Source: Hyphomicrobiales bacterium
GTDB lineage: Bacteria > Pseudomonadota > Alphaproteobacteria > Rhizobiales > Rhizobiaceae
NCBI GenBank assembly: GCA_900469615.1
Contig: UBYA01000011.1
Coordinates: 930,001 to 994,000 of the forward strand
DNA: 64,000 nt
Direction of reading: 5' to 3'
The notes below the pieces were generated by a model. That model saw nothing but the letters and a program-made list of their open reading frames with translations. It was not told the DNA's origin and ran no database searches. A program made the translations under genes and the position numbers. Of the stretch, positions 8,940-17,294 are shown in pieces (position 1 is the first letter of the stretch; each line of letters opens with the position of its first letter).

Positions 8940-11134
8940 GCTCTTCTCTGACGCGGGACGCAGGCGAAAAGCCGCCTCACGCTTTTTCCCATCCCGCCGG
9001 CGACCGGCCGGCCAAGGCGGAAACGGCGCTGGACTATCACGCCCTCAACGCCATGCTGAACCTCTATGACGATCAGGGCAGGATTCAGCTCGACAAGGAC
9101 TGCATGGCGGCCAAGCAGTACTTCCTCCAGCACGTCAACCAGAACACGGTCTTCTTTCATAACCTCAGAGAGAAGCTCGATTATCTGGTGACGGAAGGCT
9201 ATTACGAGCAGGAAGTGCTCGACCACTATTCCTTCAACTTCGTGCGCGATCTCTTCGACCACGCTTATGCGAAGAAGTTCCGTTTCCCCACCTTCCTCGG
9301 CGCCTTCAAATATTACACCAGCTATACGCTGAAGACGTTTGACGGGAAGCGTTATCTGGAACGCTACGAGGATCGCGTCTGCATGGTGGCGATGGCGCTG
9401 GCGCGCGGCAACGAGCAGCTTGCCCGCGATCTGGTCGACGAGATCATCTCCGGACGCTTCCAGCCGGCCACACCGACTTTCCTGAACGCGGGCAAGAAGC
9501 AGCGCGGCGAGCTGGTCTCCTGCTTCCTGCTGCGTGTCGAAGACAATATGGAATCGATCGGCCGGGCCATCAATTCGGCGCTGCAGCTGTCGAAGCGCGG
9601 CGGCGGCGTGGCTCTTTCCCTTACCAACATCCGCGAGGCCGGCGCGCCGATCAAGCATATCGAGAACCAGTCGTCGGGCATCATCCCGGTGATGAAACTG
9701 CTGGAAGACTCCTTCTCCTATGCCAATCAGCTCGGCGCCAGGCAGGGGGCGGGTGCCGTCTATCTGAACGCCCACCATCCCGACATCATGCGCTTCCTCG
9801 ATACCAAGCGCGAGAACGCCGACGAGAAGATCCGTATCAAGACCCTGTCGCTCGGCGTCGTCATTCCCGACATCACATTCGAACTCGCGAAGAACAACGA
9901 GGATATGTACCTGTTCTCGCCCTATGACGTGGAGCGCGTCTACGGCATGCCGTTTACCGAAATCTCTGTCACTGAGAAGTACCGCGAGATGGTGGCCGAC
10001 AGCCGCATTCGCAAGAAGAAGATCAAGGCGCGCGAATTCTTCCAGGTGATCGCCGAAATCCAGTTCGAAAGCGGCTACCCCTACATCATGTTCGAAGACA
10101 CGGTGAACCGTGCCAATCCGATCGCCGGCCGCATCACCATGAGCAATCTCTGCTCGGAGATCCTGCAGGTCAGCGAGGCCAGCGAATATGGCGACGACCT
10201 CTCCTACACGCATATGGGCAAGGATATCTCCTGCAACCTCGGCTCGCTCAACATCGCCGCCGCGATGGACAGCCCCGATTTCGGCAAGACGATCGAGATG
10301 TCGATCCGGGCGCTGACGGCGGTTTCCGACATGAGCCACATCTCCTCCGTGCCATCGATCGAGAAGGGCAACGACGAAAGCCACGCCATCGGCCTCGGTC
10401 AGATGAACCTGCACGGCTATCTCGCCCGCGAGCGCATTTTCTACGGCTCGGAGGAAGGCGTCGATTTCACCAATATCTATTTCTACACCGTGACCTACCA
10501 CGCCATTCGCGCCTCCAACCGGCTTGCCGTCGAACGCGGGCAGAGCTTCAAGGGCTTCGAGAACTCGAAATATGCTTCGGGAGAGTATTTCGACAAATAT
10601 ACCGGGCAGGAGTGGAAACCGGCGACCGAGCGCGTGGCCGGCATCTTCGAAAAGGCCGGTATCGCCATCCCGACCCAGGGGGACTGGCTCGAATTGAAGC
10701 AGGCCGTCACGGAAGGCGGCCTCTACAACCAGAACCTGCAGGCCGTGCCGCCGACAGGCTCGATCTCCTACATCAACCACTCGACCTCCTCGATCCACCC
10801 GATCGTCTCGAAGATCGAGATCCGCAAGGAAGGCAAGATCGGCCGCGTCTATTATCCGGCCGCCTTCATGACCAACGACAATCTCGATTATTATCAGGAT
10901 GCCTACGAGATCGGTCCGGAAAAGATCATCGACACCTATGCGGCGGCTACCCAGCATGTCGACCAGGGCTTGTCGCTGACGCTGTTCTTCCGCGACACGG
11001 CGACCACGCGCGACATCAACAAGGCGCAGATCTACGCCTGGAAGAAGGGCATCAAGACCATTTATTACATCCGCCTTCGCCAGATGGCGCTGTCCGGCAC
11101 CGAGGTGCAGGGCTGCGTTTCCTGCGCTCTTTGA
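8927..11134 (+). CDS. nrdE: Ribonucleoside-diphosphate reductase large subunit, class Ib
   Basis: Catalytic alpha subunit of the aerobic class Ib reductase, 735 residues from a TTG start. NrdE homology starts at about residue 36 (DYHALNAMLNLYDDQGRIQLDKD). Visible signatures are FNFVRDLFDHAYAKKF, ATPTFLNAGKKQRGELVSCF with a reactive cysteine, SKRGGGVALSLTNIR, SNLCSEILQ and SCNLGSLNIAAAM. The protein ends CVSCAL, the C-terminal shuttle cysteines reduced by NrdH. The TTG overlaps nrdI by 13 nt and has no strong ribosome site, so translation probably depends on coupling; a later start near 9053 would cut into conserved sequence. Confidence 0.95.
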   Translation: MDTLSSSLTRDAGEKPPHAFSHPAGDRPAKAETALDYHALNAMLNLYDDQGRIQLDKDCMAAKQYFLQHVNQNTVFFHNLREKLDYLVTEGYYEQEVLDHYSFNFVRDLFDHAYAKKFRFPTFLGAFKYYTSYTLKTFDGKRYLERYEDRVCMVAMALARGNEQLARDLVDEIISGRFQPATPTFLNAGKKQRGELVSCFLLRVEDNMESIGRAINSALQLSKRGGGVALSLTNIREAGAPIKHIENQSSGIIPVMKLLEDSFSYANQLGARQGAGAVYLNAHHPDIMRFLDTKRENADEKIRIKTLSLGVVIPDITFELAKNNEDMYLFSPYDVERVYGMPFTEISVTEKYREMVADSRIRKKKIKAREFFQVIAEIQFESGYPYIMFEDTVNRANPIAGRITMSNLCSEILQVSEASEYGDDLSYTHMGKDISCNLGSLNIAAAMDSPDFGKTIEMSIRALTAVSDMSHISSVPSIEKGNDESHAIGLGQMNLHGYLARERIFYGSEEGVDFTNIYFYTVTYHAIRASNRLAVERGQSFKGFENSKYASGEYFDKYTGQEWKPATERVAGIFEKAGIAIPTQGDWLELKQAVTEGGLYNQNLQAVPPTGSISYINHSTSSIHPIVSKIEIRKEGKIGRVYYPAAFMTNDNLDYYQDAYEIGPEKIIDTYAAATQHVDQGLSLTLFFRDTATTRDINKAQIYAWKKGIKTIYYIRLRQMALSGTEVQGCVSCAL

Positions 11135-11159
11135 TGACCGGTTTGAAAAGGACTTCTCT

Positions 11160-12134
11160 ATGAACATGCAATTCAAGCCGGCAAGCCGCGTCCGCGCCAT
11201 CAACTGGAACCGTATCGAGGACGACAAGGATCTCGAGGTCTGGAATCGCCTGACCGGCAATTTCTGGCTACCGGAAAAAGTGCCGCTTTCGAACGACATC
11301 CAATCCTGGGCAACGCTGAAGCCGGAGGAGCAGCAGCTCACGATCCGTGTCTTCACCGGACTGACGCTGCTCGACACGATCCAGAACGGCGTCGGTTCCG
11401 TGAAGCTGATGGCCGATGCCGTCACGCCCCATGAAGAAGCCGTGCTGTCGAACATCTCCTTCATGGAGGCCGTGCACGCACGCTCCTATTCGTCGATCTT
11501 CTCGACGCTCTGCCTGACGCCTGACGTCGACGACGCCTACCGCTGGTCGGAGGAGAACGAGTTCCTGCAGAAGAAATCGGCTCTGATCATGGAGCAATAT
11601 GCCTCTGGCGATCCGCTGAAGAAGAAGGTCGCCAGCGTTTTCCTCGAAAGCTTCCTGTTCTATTCCGGCTTTTACCTGCCGATGTTCTGGTCGAGCCGCG
11701 CCAAGCTCACCAACACGGCCGACATGATCCGGCTCATCATCCGAGACGAGGCCGTACACGGCTATTATATCGGCTACAAGTTTCAGCGCGGGCTTGAGCG
11801 GCTTGCGGAGGAGCGCCGCCAGGAAATCAAGGACTTCGCCTTCGATCTGCTGCTGGAGCTCTATGACAACGAAGCCAGGTATACCGAGGCGCTTTACGAC
11901 GGCGTCGGGCTGACCGAGGACGTCAAGAAGTTCCTGCACTACAACGCCAATAAGGCGCTGATGAATCTCGGCTACGAAGCGCTGTTTCCGGCCGAGGCCT
12001 GCAAGGTCAACCCGGCCATTCTTTCGGCGCTATCGCCGAATGCCGACGAGAACCATGACTTCTTCTCCGGTTCGGGATCGTCATACGTGATCGGCAAGGC
12101 GGTCGCGACCGAGGACGAAGACTGGAACTTCTAA
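11160..12134 (+). CDS. nrdF: Ribonucleoside-diphosphate reductase small subunit, class Ib
   Basis: Beta subunit of 324 residues that holds the dimetal-tyrosyl radical cofactor. NWNRIEDDKDLEVWNRLTGNFW near the N-terminus, SFMEAVHARSYSSIFSTL with metal-ligand glutamate and histidine, and IIRDEAVHGYYIGYKFQ with the second Glu/His ligand pair are all present. It ends with DEDWNF, a tail that binds NrdE. It is 25 nt after nrdE and last in nrdHIEF. Its stop codon is directly followed by a palindromic repeat (12135-12180). Confidence 0.96.
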   Translation: MNMQFKPASRVRAINWNRIEDDKDLEVWNRLTGNFWLPEKVPLSNDIQSWATLKPEEQQLTIRVFTGLTLLDTIQNGVGSVKLMADAVTPHEEAVLSNISFMEAVHARSYSSIFSTLCLTPDVDDAYRWSEENEFLQKKSALIMEQYASGDPLKKKVASVFLESFLFYSGFYLPMFWSSRAKLTNTADMIRLIIRDEAVHGYYIGYKFQRGLERLAEERRQEIKDFAFDLLLELYDNEARYTEALYDGVGLTEDVKKFLHYNANKALMNLGYEALFPAEACKVNPAILSALSPNADENHDFFSGSGSSYVIGKAVATEDEDWNF

Positions 12135-12180
12135 AGCAATTCGAGGAAAAGCGCGGAGCGGTTTTCCGTTCGGACCCGCT
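12135..12180. repeat. Short intergenic palindromic repeat, copy 1
   Basis: The segment begins AGCAATTCGAGGAAAAGCG and continues through GGAGCGGTTTTCCGTTCGGA. GGAAAA and TTTTCC form an inverted repeat around GCGCGGAGCGG. It is near-identical to the element at 61749-61793 and shares its core with one at 34727-34774. It starts directly after the nrdF stop codon. From memory, such elements are frequent in Rhizobium genomes. Confidence 0.7.
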
Positions 12181-12293
12181 CTGGATGGCACGAGATTGTT
12201 ATTGGGTGGCGTCGGGGAATGGCTCCGGCGCCATTGCTTTGCCGGTGCGCTCCGGTCGCTGCGTAACGAGACATAGGGACCGCTCCGAAACAG

Positions 12294-12326
12294 AAAATGC
12301 CGGCGCTTTCGAAGTGCCAGCATTTT
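12294..12326. terminator. Bidirectional terminator hairpin between nrdF and the HU gene
   Basis: AAAATGC (12294-12300) pairs with GCATTTT (12320-12326), and GGC with GCC inside, around a short loop. There are A and T runs at the two ends, so it can act as an intrinsic terminator in both directions between the convergent nrdF and HU genes. The rest of 12181-12457 shows no gene. Confidence 0.6.
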
Positions 12327-12457
12327 GTTATCGTGCAATTGCTAGAGCGGGCCGGATCTCCATGGAGTTTCCGAACCACTCTATTTCCTCGCTTTATCGC
12401 AATTCTCGACGAAACCGCCGCGCGCTTATGCTGAAATTGCCTTTGAGCCGTTGGCTC

Positions 12458-12736
12458 TTATTTGTTGAGCGTGTCCTTCAGCGCCTTGGCCGGTGTGAAG
12501 ACAAGCTTCTTGGATGCGGCAACCTTGATGGTTGCGCCGGTTCCCGGGTTGCGTGCTTCGCGCTCCGGCGTATCCTTGACCTTGAACTTCCCGAAGCCGG
12601 GGATCGACGTCTCGGCGCCGGACGTTGCTGCTCCGGTGATGGCTGCAAAAACGGCTTCGACGATCGCCTTGCCTTGAACTTTGGTGAGCTTGTGCTCTGC
12701 CGCGATCTTGTCTGCAATTTCATTGGTGGTGGTCAT
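12458..12736 (-). CDS. HU-family DNA-binding protein
   Basis: This 92-residue histone-like nucleoid protein begins TTTNEIADKIAAEHKLTK. The dimerisation half is followed by IPGFGKFKVKDTPEREARNPGTG, the beta-arm with the proline that intercalates in DNA, and ends FTPAKALKDTLNK. Length and motif match HU-beta type proteins. A GGGGGAAGC ribosome site lies just upstream on this strand. It converges with nrdF. Confidence 0.95.
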   Translation of the reverse strand: MTTTNEIADKIAAEHKLTKVQGKAIVEAVFAAITGAATSGAETSIPGFGKFKVKDTPEREARNPGTGATIKVAASKKLVFTPAKALKDTLNK

Positions 12737-13076
12737 GAGGCTTCCCCCGCATTGATGACGTCGGAATCATTTCCATTGCCGGGGCTCATTGTCACCATGA
12801 GTCCCGGCCTGAAAAGCCTGAAAAGCCTGCATTTCCACAATTTCCGACGCATGGACGCCATTTCGCACCTCTTCTGCGGGTGATTCCAGCGGTCGAACGG
12901 CGGGGACGCCGGTTGGGGATGCAACCGGAGACGCTCCGAGTCGGCCCGAATCCGCTGCCGAAGCCCCCAACTTTGCGGCGTGGCAGGGCATGTGCGACGC
13001 GGTTGTGCAATCAGGGCTGGCCTTTCCCCGAAGGGGCGTATAGTGGCCTGACCAAGACGAACGACAGGAGGAAGCG
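12737..13076. other. Intergenic region upstream of the HU gene, with an 11-bp stem
   Basis: About 340 bp separate two divergent genes. CCGGGGCTCAT (12779-12789) pairs with ATGAGTCCCGG (12797-12807), one G-T wobble, across a 7-nt loop. Read on the minus strand, this would lie in the HU leader about 43 nt before its ATG. Next to it is a short tandem CCTGAAAAG CCTGAAAAG. There is no U-run, so it is not an obvious terminator. No coding frame here is convincing. Confidence 0.45.
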
Positions 13077-13298
13077 ATGGAAGATCCGATGCATGTAGGC
13101 AATCGCGGCGATTTCGGTCTCTGGGCGATCGAGGTTGCAAAACAGATCATCAGCGAGCAGGGCTTCGAACTGGCAAAGGCAGCGAGGGACGGCACGGACG
13201 ATGACGTCAGGACGGCCGGCAATGCTCTTGGGCAGGCGATCACCGATGCGCTGATGGGAGTTTACGACGGCTTGCTCGAAAATGCGGACGAATTGTAG
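13077..13298 (+). CDS. Small conserved-type hypothetical protein
   Basis: This soluble 73-residue acidic protein has two likely amphipathic helices (GLWAIEVAKQIISEQGFELAKAA and GNALGQAITDALMGVYDGLL). A strong ribosome site (ACAGGAGG) sits 5 nt before the ATG and codon use matches real genes here, so it is probably expressed. I do not recognise a family. It stands alone between the divergent HU gene and the Tim44-like gene. Confidence 0.65.
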   Translation: MEDPMHVGNRGDFGLWAIEVAKQIISEQGFELAKAARDGTDDDVRTAGNALGQAITDALMGVYDGLLENADEL

Positions 13299-13497
13299 GT
13301 GCGCCGGCTGTTTGCCGGGTGCGGAGCTTTCATCTCCGCCGCCGATTCAGCAGGGACGTTTCGACCTAGACGGGGAGATTGACGTCTCAGGATTGAAACT
13401 TGAATTATCGCCAACTTAAAATCGTAGCCTTACAATCACAAGCCCGCATTCCCATATAGCTCTGGAATCGTCTTTCTGCCCGATGACAGGAGAGCCA

Positions 13498-14490
13498 ATG
13501 CCGAGTGCCGTTCCGCGTTTTGCCAAGATCGCAGCCATCGTTATCCTGGCCGCCGCGTCGTCTTTAGCGAGCTTCGACGCCGCCGATGCGCGCCGGGCCG
13601 GATCCGGCGGGTTCGGCAGCAGGGGGATGCGTACCTTCGATACGCCGGCCATAACGAGGACGGCTCCCACGCAGGCTGCTCCGATCGACCGGACGATGAC
13701 GCCGCGGCCTCAGCAGCAACCCCAGATCCAACCGCCGCTCGGCGCACAGCCGCGTCCGGGTATGTTTGGCGGTTTCGGCGGGTCGATGATCGGCGGCCTG
13801 ATTGCCGGCGGTCTTCTCGGCATGATGCTCGGTCACGGTTTCGGCGGCGGCTTCGGCTTTCTCGGCATGCTGCTGCAGATCGGCCTGATCATGCTGCTGA
13901 TTAGCTTCGCCCTGCGGTTTTTCGCAAATCGCCAGCGCACGCAATATGCGGGACCGGGTGCGTCCTACAACACCAGCGCCACGAACAACGCGGCTGCATC
14001 GCCTCGCCCCTCCTTCTCCATCCCGTCCATCGGCGGCGGAGCGGCAGCCGCGCAGAAAGCACGGCAGGCCAATGACGAGATAGGGCTGCAGCAGGCAGAC
14101 CTCGATCGCTTCGAGCGTCTTCTCACCGAAATCCAGTCGGCCTACGGGGCGGAGGACTACGCAACCCTGCGCAGGCTGACCACGCCCGAAGCTATGTCCT
14201 ATCTGGCGGAGGAACTTAGCGAGAACGCCACCCATGGCGTGCGTAACAGTGTCTCCGATGTCCGTCTCCTCCAAGGCGACATTGCCGAAGCCTGGCGCGA
14301 GGACAATGCTGAGTACGCGACACTTGCCATGCGCTATTCGAGCATTGACGCGATGCTCGATCGTGCGACAGGAAAGCTTGTCGACGGCGATGACCGCAAC
14401 CCCTCGGAAACGACCGAGCTCTGGACCTTCGTGCGCAAGCCCGGCTCCGACTGGATACTGTCCGCCATTCAGGGCACGGAAGCTCGCTAG
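13498..14490 (+). CDS. Tim44-like domain membrane protein
   Basis: The protein has about 330 residues. A signal/anchor segment (AIVILAAASSLASF) is followed by a Pro/Gln-rich stretch, a glycine-rich hydrophobic pair (GGFGGSMIGGLIAGGLLGMMLGHG and FLGMLLQIGLIMLLISFALRFF), and from about residue 200 a Tim44/TIM44-like C-terminal domain (DLDRFERLLTEIQSAYGAEDYATLRRLTTPEAM...). The ATG at 13498 is preferred over one 15 nt upstream because ACAGGAGAG lies just in front of it. Bacterial members are membrane-associated proteins of unclear function. Confidence 0.82.
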   Translation: MPSAVPRFAKIAAIVILAAASSLASFDAADARRAGSGGFGSRGMRTFDTPAITRTAPTQAAPIDRTMTPRPQQQPQIQPPLGAQPRPGMFGGFGGSMIGGLIAGGLLGMMLGHGFGGGFGFLGMLLQIGLIMLLISFALRFFANRQRTQYAGPGASYNTSATNNAAASPRPSFSIPSIGGGAAAAQKARQANDEIGLQQADLDRFERLLTEIQSAYGAEDYATLRRLTTPEAMSYLAEELSENATHGVRNSVSDVRLLQGDIAEAWREDNAEYATLAMRYSSIDAMLDRATGKLVDGDDRNPSETTELWTFVRKPGSDWILSAIQGTEAR

Positions 14491-14514
14491 GCAGCCCGCT
14501 ATTGTCGGAGACTC

Positions 14515-14546
14515 CCCCCGCGAGAAATCGGGGGACGTAACCCCCG
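14515..14546. terminator. Hairpin(s) after the Tim44-like gene
   Basis: CCCCCG (14515-14520) can pair with CGGGGG (14529-14534), and that same CGGGGG can instead pair with CCCCCG at 14541-14546. The two stems are mutually exclusive. A terminator for the upstream gene is the simplest reading, though there is no U-run. Confidence 0.35.
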
Positions 14547-14556
14547 CTCGAAAAAC

Positions 14557-14607
14557 TTGACTCGGCGTGCGGCTCCTTTAATGTCCACATGTGGAAACGT
14601 TACCACA
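14557..14607 (+). promoter_or_regulatory. Promoter and LacI-type operator of the aldolase operon
   Basis: TTGACT (14557-14562) and TAATGT (14579-14584, 16-nt spacer) form a plausible -35/-10 pair. Overlapping the expected start of transcription is TGTGGAAACGTTACCACA (14590-14607), an 18-bp near-perfect palindrome centred on ACGT with one mismatched pair, typical of LacI/GalR operators. The likely repressor is the LacI gene at 19479-20558, which ends the cluster in convergent orientation. Confidence 0.65.
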
Positions 14608-14621
14608 TTGGGAGGAAATGG

Positions 14622-15446
14622 ATGAAATCCGCGCGGCTCAACCGCCTTTTCGGCGTGTCCGGAAATTGCTTCGACGTTGCTATCGATCACGGCATGTTCA
14701 ATGAGCGGACCTTTCTCGCCGGCATCGAGAATATGAACACCGCGATCAAGGTGATCGCCGATGCCGCGCCCGATGCGATCCAGCTGCCGCCGGGCACGGC
14801 GCCCATTCTTCAGGCGATCCCCGGCAAGCATCGTCCGGCACTGGTCCTGCGGACCGATATTGCGAATATCTACGGCAATCCGCTGCCCTCGGCGCTGTTT
14901 TCCGAGATGATCGACCGCGGCGTGGAGCAGGCGGTTGCGCTGGACGCAGCGTGCGTCGTCGTCAATCTTCTGATGCTGCCGGATCAGCCGGAAGTCTATC
15001 GCGCCTGCGTGCGCAACGTGAACAGCCTCAAGCGCGAATGCGAGATCTACGGCATGCCGCTGATGGTCGAGCCGCTGGTCATGCAGGATAATTCCAAGGG
15101 TGCCTATATGGTGGACGGCGCGATCGACAAGATCTTGCCTCTGGTGCGTCAGGCGGCCGAACTCGGGGCCGACATCATCAAGGCGGACCCTTGCGACGAT
15201 GTTAAGGACTATCACCGCGTCATCGAGATCGCGCAGGGCTTGCCCGTGCTCGTGCGCGGCGGCGGCCGCGTGTCGGATCACGAAATCCTGACGCGCACGA
15301 AACAGTTGATGGAGCAGGGCGCACGCGGCATCGTCTATGGCCGCAATGTCATCCAGCACACCAATCCTGCGGGCATGACACGCGCCCTGATGGCGATCGT
15401 GCATGAGGAGGCCTCCGTCGAAGATGCCTCGCGGCATCTCGCCTGA
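14622..15446 (+). CDS. Class I aldolase of the DeoC/FbaB/LsrF family
   Basis: This is a TIM-barrel aldolase of about 274 residues. The start follows GGGAGGAAATGG; an upstream in-frame ATG at 14589 lies inside the operator and is unlikely. GADIIKADPCDD contains the probable Schiff-base lysine (K187), followed by GLPVLVRGGGRVSD and GARGIVYGRNVIQ, the phosphate-binding loops of the FbaB/LsrF group. It is first in the operon with an oxidoreductase, an isomerase and a sugar kinase, so it probably cleaves the phosphorylated intermediate into two trioses or similar. The exact substrate is unknown. Confidence 0.82.
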   Translation: MKSARLNRLFGVSGNCFDVAIDHGMFNERTFLAGIENMNTAIKVIADAAPDAIQLPPGTAPILQAIPGKHRPALVLRTDIANIYGNPLPSALFSEMIDRGVEQAVALDAACVVVNLLMLPDQPEVYRACVRNVNSLKRECEIYGMPLMVEPLVMQDNSKGAYMVDGAIDKILPLVRQAAELGADIIKADPCDDVKDYHRVIEIAQGLPVLVRGGGRVSDHEILTRTKQLMEQGARGIVYGRNVIQHTNPAGMTRALMAIVHEEASVEDASRHLA

Positions 15447-15468
15447 CGTATCCCGGGGAGGAGGAAAC

Positions 15469-16626
15469 ATGACGAAAACATTTCGCTTCGGCGTCATCGG
15501 CTGCGGCCTGATGGGGCGCGAATTCGCGAGCGCCGCCGCACGCTGGCTGCATCTTGCGGACACGAGCGCGCGGCCGGAAATCGTCGCCGTCTGCGACACC
15601 AATGCGGCACTGCTGGGCTGGTTCAAGGACAATGTGCCGTCGGTGCGGCAGTTCACGAGCGACTACAAGGAGCTGCTCGCCAACCCCGATGTCGACGCGG
15701 TCTATTGCGCCGTGCCCCATGTCCTACACCAACAGTTTTACATCGATATCCTGAGGGCGGGAAAGCATCTGCTCGGCGAAAAGCCGTTCGGCATGGATGC
15801 GGCGCAGAACCGGGCGATCATGGCGGCTCTTGCCGAAAACCCCAGGCTTCTCGTGCGCTGCTCGTCGGAAATGCCGTTCTTCCCGGGAGCGCAGAAGGTC
15901 ATCGCGCTCGCCGAAAGCGGCGAAATGGGCGATATTCTCGAGGTCGAGGCCGGCTTTCTGCATTCCTCCGACATAGACAGACAGAAGCCGATCAATTGGA
16001 AGCGCATGGCCGATATCAACGGGGACTATGGCTGCATGGGCGATCTCGGCATGCATGTCCTGCATGTGCCCCTGCGGCTCGGCTGGCGCCCGCAAACACT
16101 GCACGCACAACTGGTCAAGAAGATCACCGAGCGCCCCGACGGCAAGGGCGGCATGGTGCCGTGCACCACCTGGGACAATGCGACCATCAGTACCCGCGTC
16201 GGCGCCGGCGGTCAGGATTTTCCGATGGTGCTGAAAACCTGGCGCATTGCGCCGGGCGAGGCCAACACATGGTACATTCGCATCCTCGGCATGAAGAAGA
16301 GCGCCTTCTTCACGACGAAATCGCCGCGGCAATGGCAATGGATGGATTACAATGGCGGCACGCAGGCCTGGAGCACCGAAGACCTCGGCTACGGCTCGCT
16401 TTTCCCGGCGATTACCGGCAAGATCTTCGAGTTCGGCTTCGCCGACGCCATCCAGCAGATGTGGGCGGCGTTCGTCGATGAGCTGGCAGGCGGAAACGCC
16501 AATGGTTTTACCTGCGCCACGCCCGAAGAAGCGCAGGCTCATCATGCGGTACTGACGGCAGCGCTGAAATCCGGCCGCGAGAATATCGTCATGCCGGTCG
16601 ACTATGACGGAGAAGCCGCCCGATGA
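15469..16626 (+). CDS. Gfo/Idh/MocA-family oxidoreductase
   Basis: This NAD(P)-dependent sugar or polyol dehydrogenase has 385 residues. The N-terminal Rossmann motif FGVIGCGLMGREFASAAARW is followed by CDTNAALLGWFKDN and the family EKP segment (GKHLLGEKPFGMDAAQNRAI). The start at 15469 follows GGGGAGGAGG. It lies 22 nt after the aldolase gene and overlaps the isomerase gene by 4 nt. The family acts on sugars, inositols and sugar acids; the substrate is not given by sequence. Confidence 0.88.
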   Translation: MTKTFRFGVIGCGLMGREFASAAARWLHLADTSARPEIVAVCDTNAALLGWFKDNVPSVRQFTSDYKELLANPDVDAVYCAVPHVLHQQFYIDILRAGKHLLGEKPFGMDAAQNRAIMAALAENPRLLVRCSSEMPFFPGAQKVIALAESGEMGDILEVEAGFLHSSDIDRQKPINWKRMADINGDYGCMGDLGMHVLHVPLRLGWRPQTLHAQLVKKITERPDGKGGMVPCTTWDNATISTRVGAGGQDFPMVLKTWRIAPGEANTWYIRILGMKKSAFFTTKSPRQWQWMDYNGGTQAWSTEDLGYGSLFPAITGKIFEFGFADAIQQMWAAFVDELAGGNANGFTCATPEEAQAHHAVLTAALKSGRENIVMPVDYDGEAAR

Positions 16627-17294
16627 AGCGCTCCGAAATCAATGAGGCGCTGCGGCGCGCAGGCAATACCCTCGAACATTGGCGATGGTCTCTGCCGGAA
16701 TGGGGCTACTGGACCGCGGCGGATTTCGCGGCCAATCCGGAAGCGGCGCGCTATCTGCGTCGCCACCAGCTGGGGTGGGATGTCACGGATTTCGGCTCAG
16801 GCCGGTTCGCCGAATGCGGCCTGGTGCTTTTTTGCCTGCGCAACGGCATCGTCGGTGTCGAAGGCGAGCGTACCTATGCCGAAAAGCTGCTTTTCGTCGA
16901 GGAAGGGCAGGTGACGCCGACCCATCGCCATCAGGCTAAGATGGAGGACATCATCAACAGGGCCGGCGGCGATCTCGTGATCGAATTCGCCGCGACCGAC
17001 GCCGAAGGCAATGTGCTGCAGGACGATGTGACCGTTCCCGTGGATGGTTTGCCGAGGACGCTTGCCGCATGGGAACCGCTGGTTCTTGTCCCAGGGCAGA
17101 GCGTGACGATCCACACCGGGCTCTATCATCGTTTCTACGGGCGAAAGGGCGGCGGGCCGGTGTTCGTCGGAGAAGTCAGCCAGGTCAACGACGACAATAG
17201 CGACAACTTCTTTCTGGAGCCGATCGGACGTTTCGCGGCGGTCGAGGAGGATGAGCCGCCTCTCAAGCCCCTGTGGAACGAGGCTGGTGGCTGA
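16623..17294 (+). CDS. D-lyxose ketol-isomerase-like cupin isomerase
   Basis: This 223-residue protein resembles the D-lyxose/D-mannose isomerase family (metal-dependent cupin). The cupin motif THRHQAKMEDIINRAGG supplies His, His and Glu metal ligands, and IHTGLYHRFYG supplies a later histidine. EGQVTPTHRH and the WTAADFAANPEAARYL N-terminus fit the family. It would interconvert an aldose and a ketose before phosphorylation. Overlaps of 4 nt with the upstream gene and 1 nt with the downstream kinase gene show tight coupling. Confidence 0.85.
   Translation: MKRSEINEALRRAGNTLEHWRWSLPEWGYWTAADFAANPEAARYLRRHQLGWDVTDFGSGRFAECGLVLFCLRNGIVGVEGERTYAEKLLFVEEGQVTPTHRHQAKMEDIINRAGGDLVIEFAATDAEGNVLQDDVTVPVDGLPRTLAAWEPLVLVPGQSVTIHTGLYHRFYGRKGGGPVFVGEVSQVNDDNSDNFFLEPIGRFAAVEEDEPPLKPLWNEAGG

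Noticed and set aside
8936..11464. 842-codon minus-strand frame opposite nrdE/nrdF
   Set aside because: nrdE and nrdF are unambiguous, and this is their antisense shadow with Arg/Asp/Gly-rich nonsense composition.
12733..13243. Minus-strand frames upstream of the HU gene
   Set aside because: Low-complexity, Arg/Ser/Pro-rich products without ribosome sites, overlapping the HU promoter and the small plus-strand gene at 13077.
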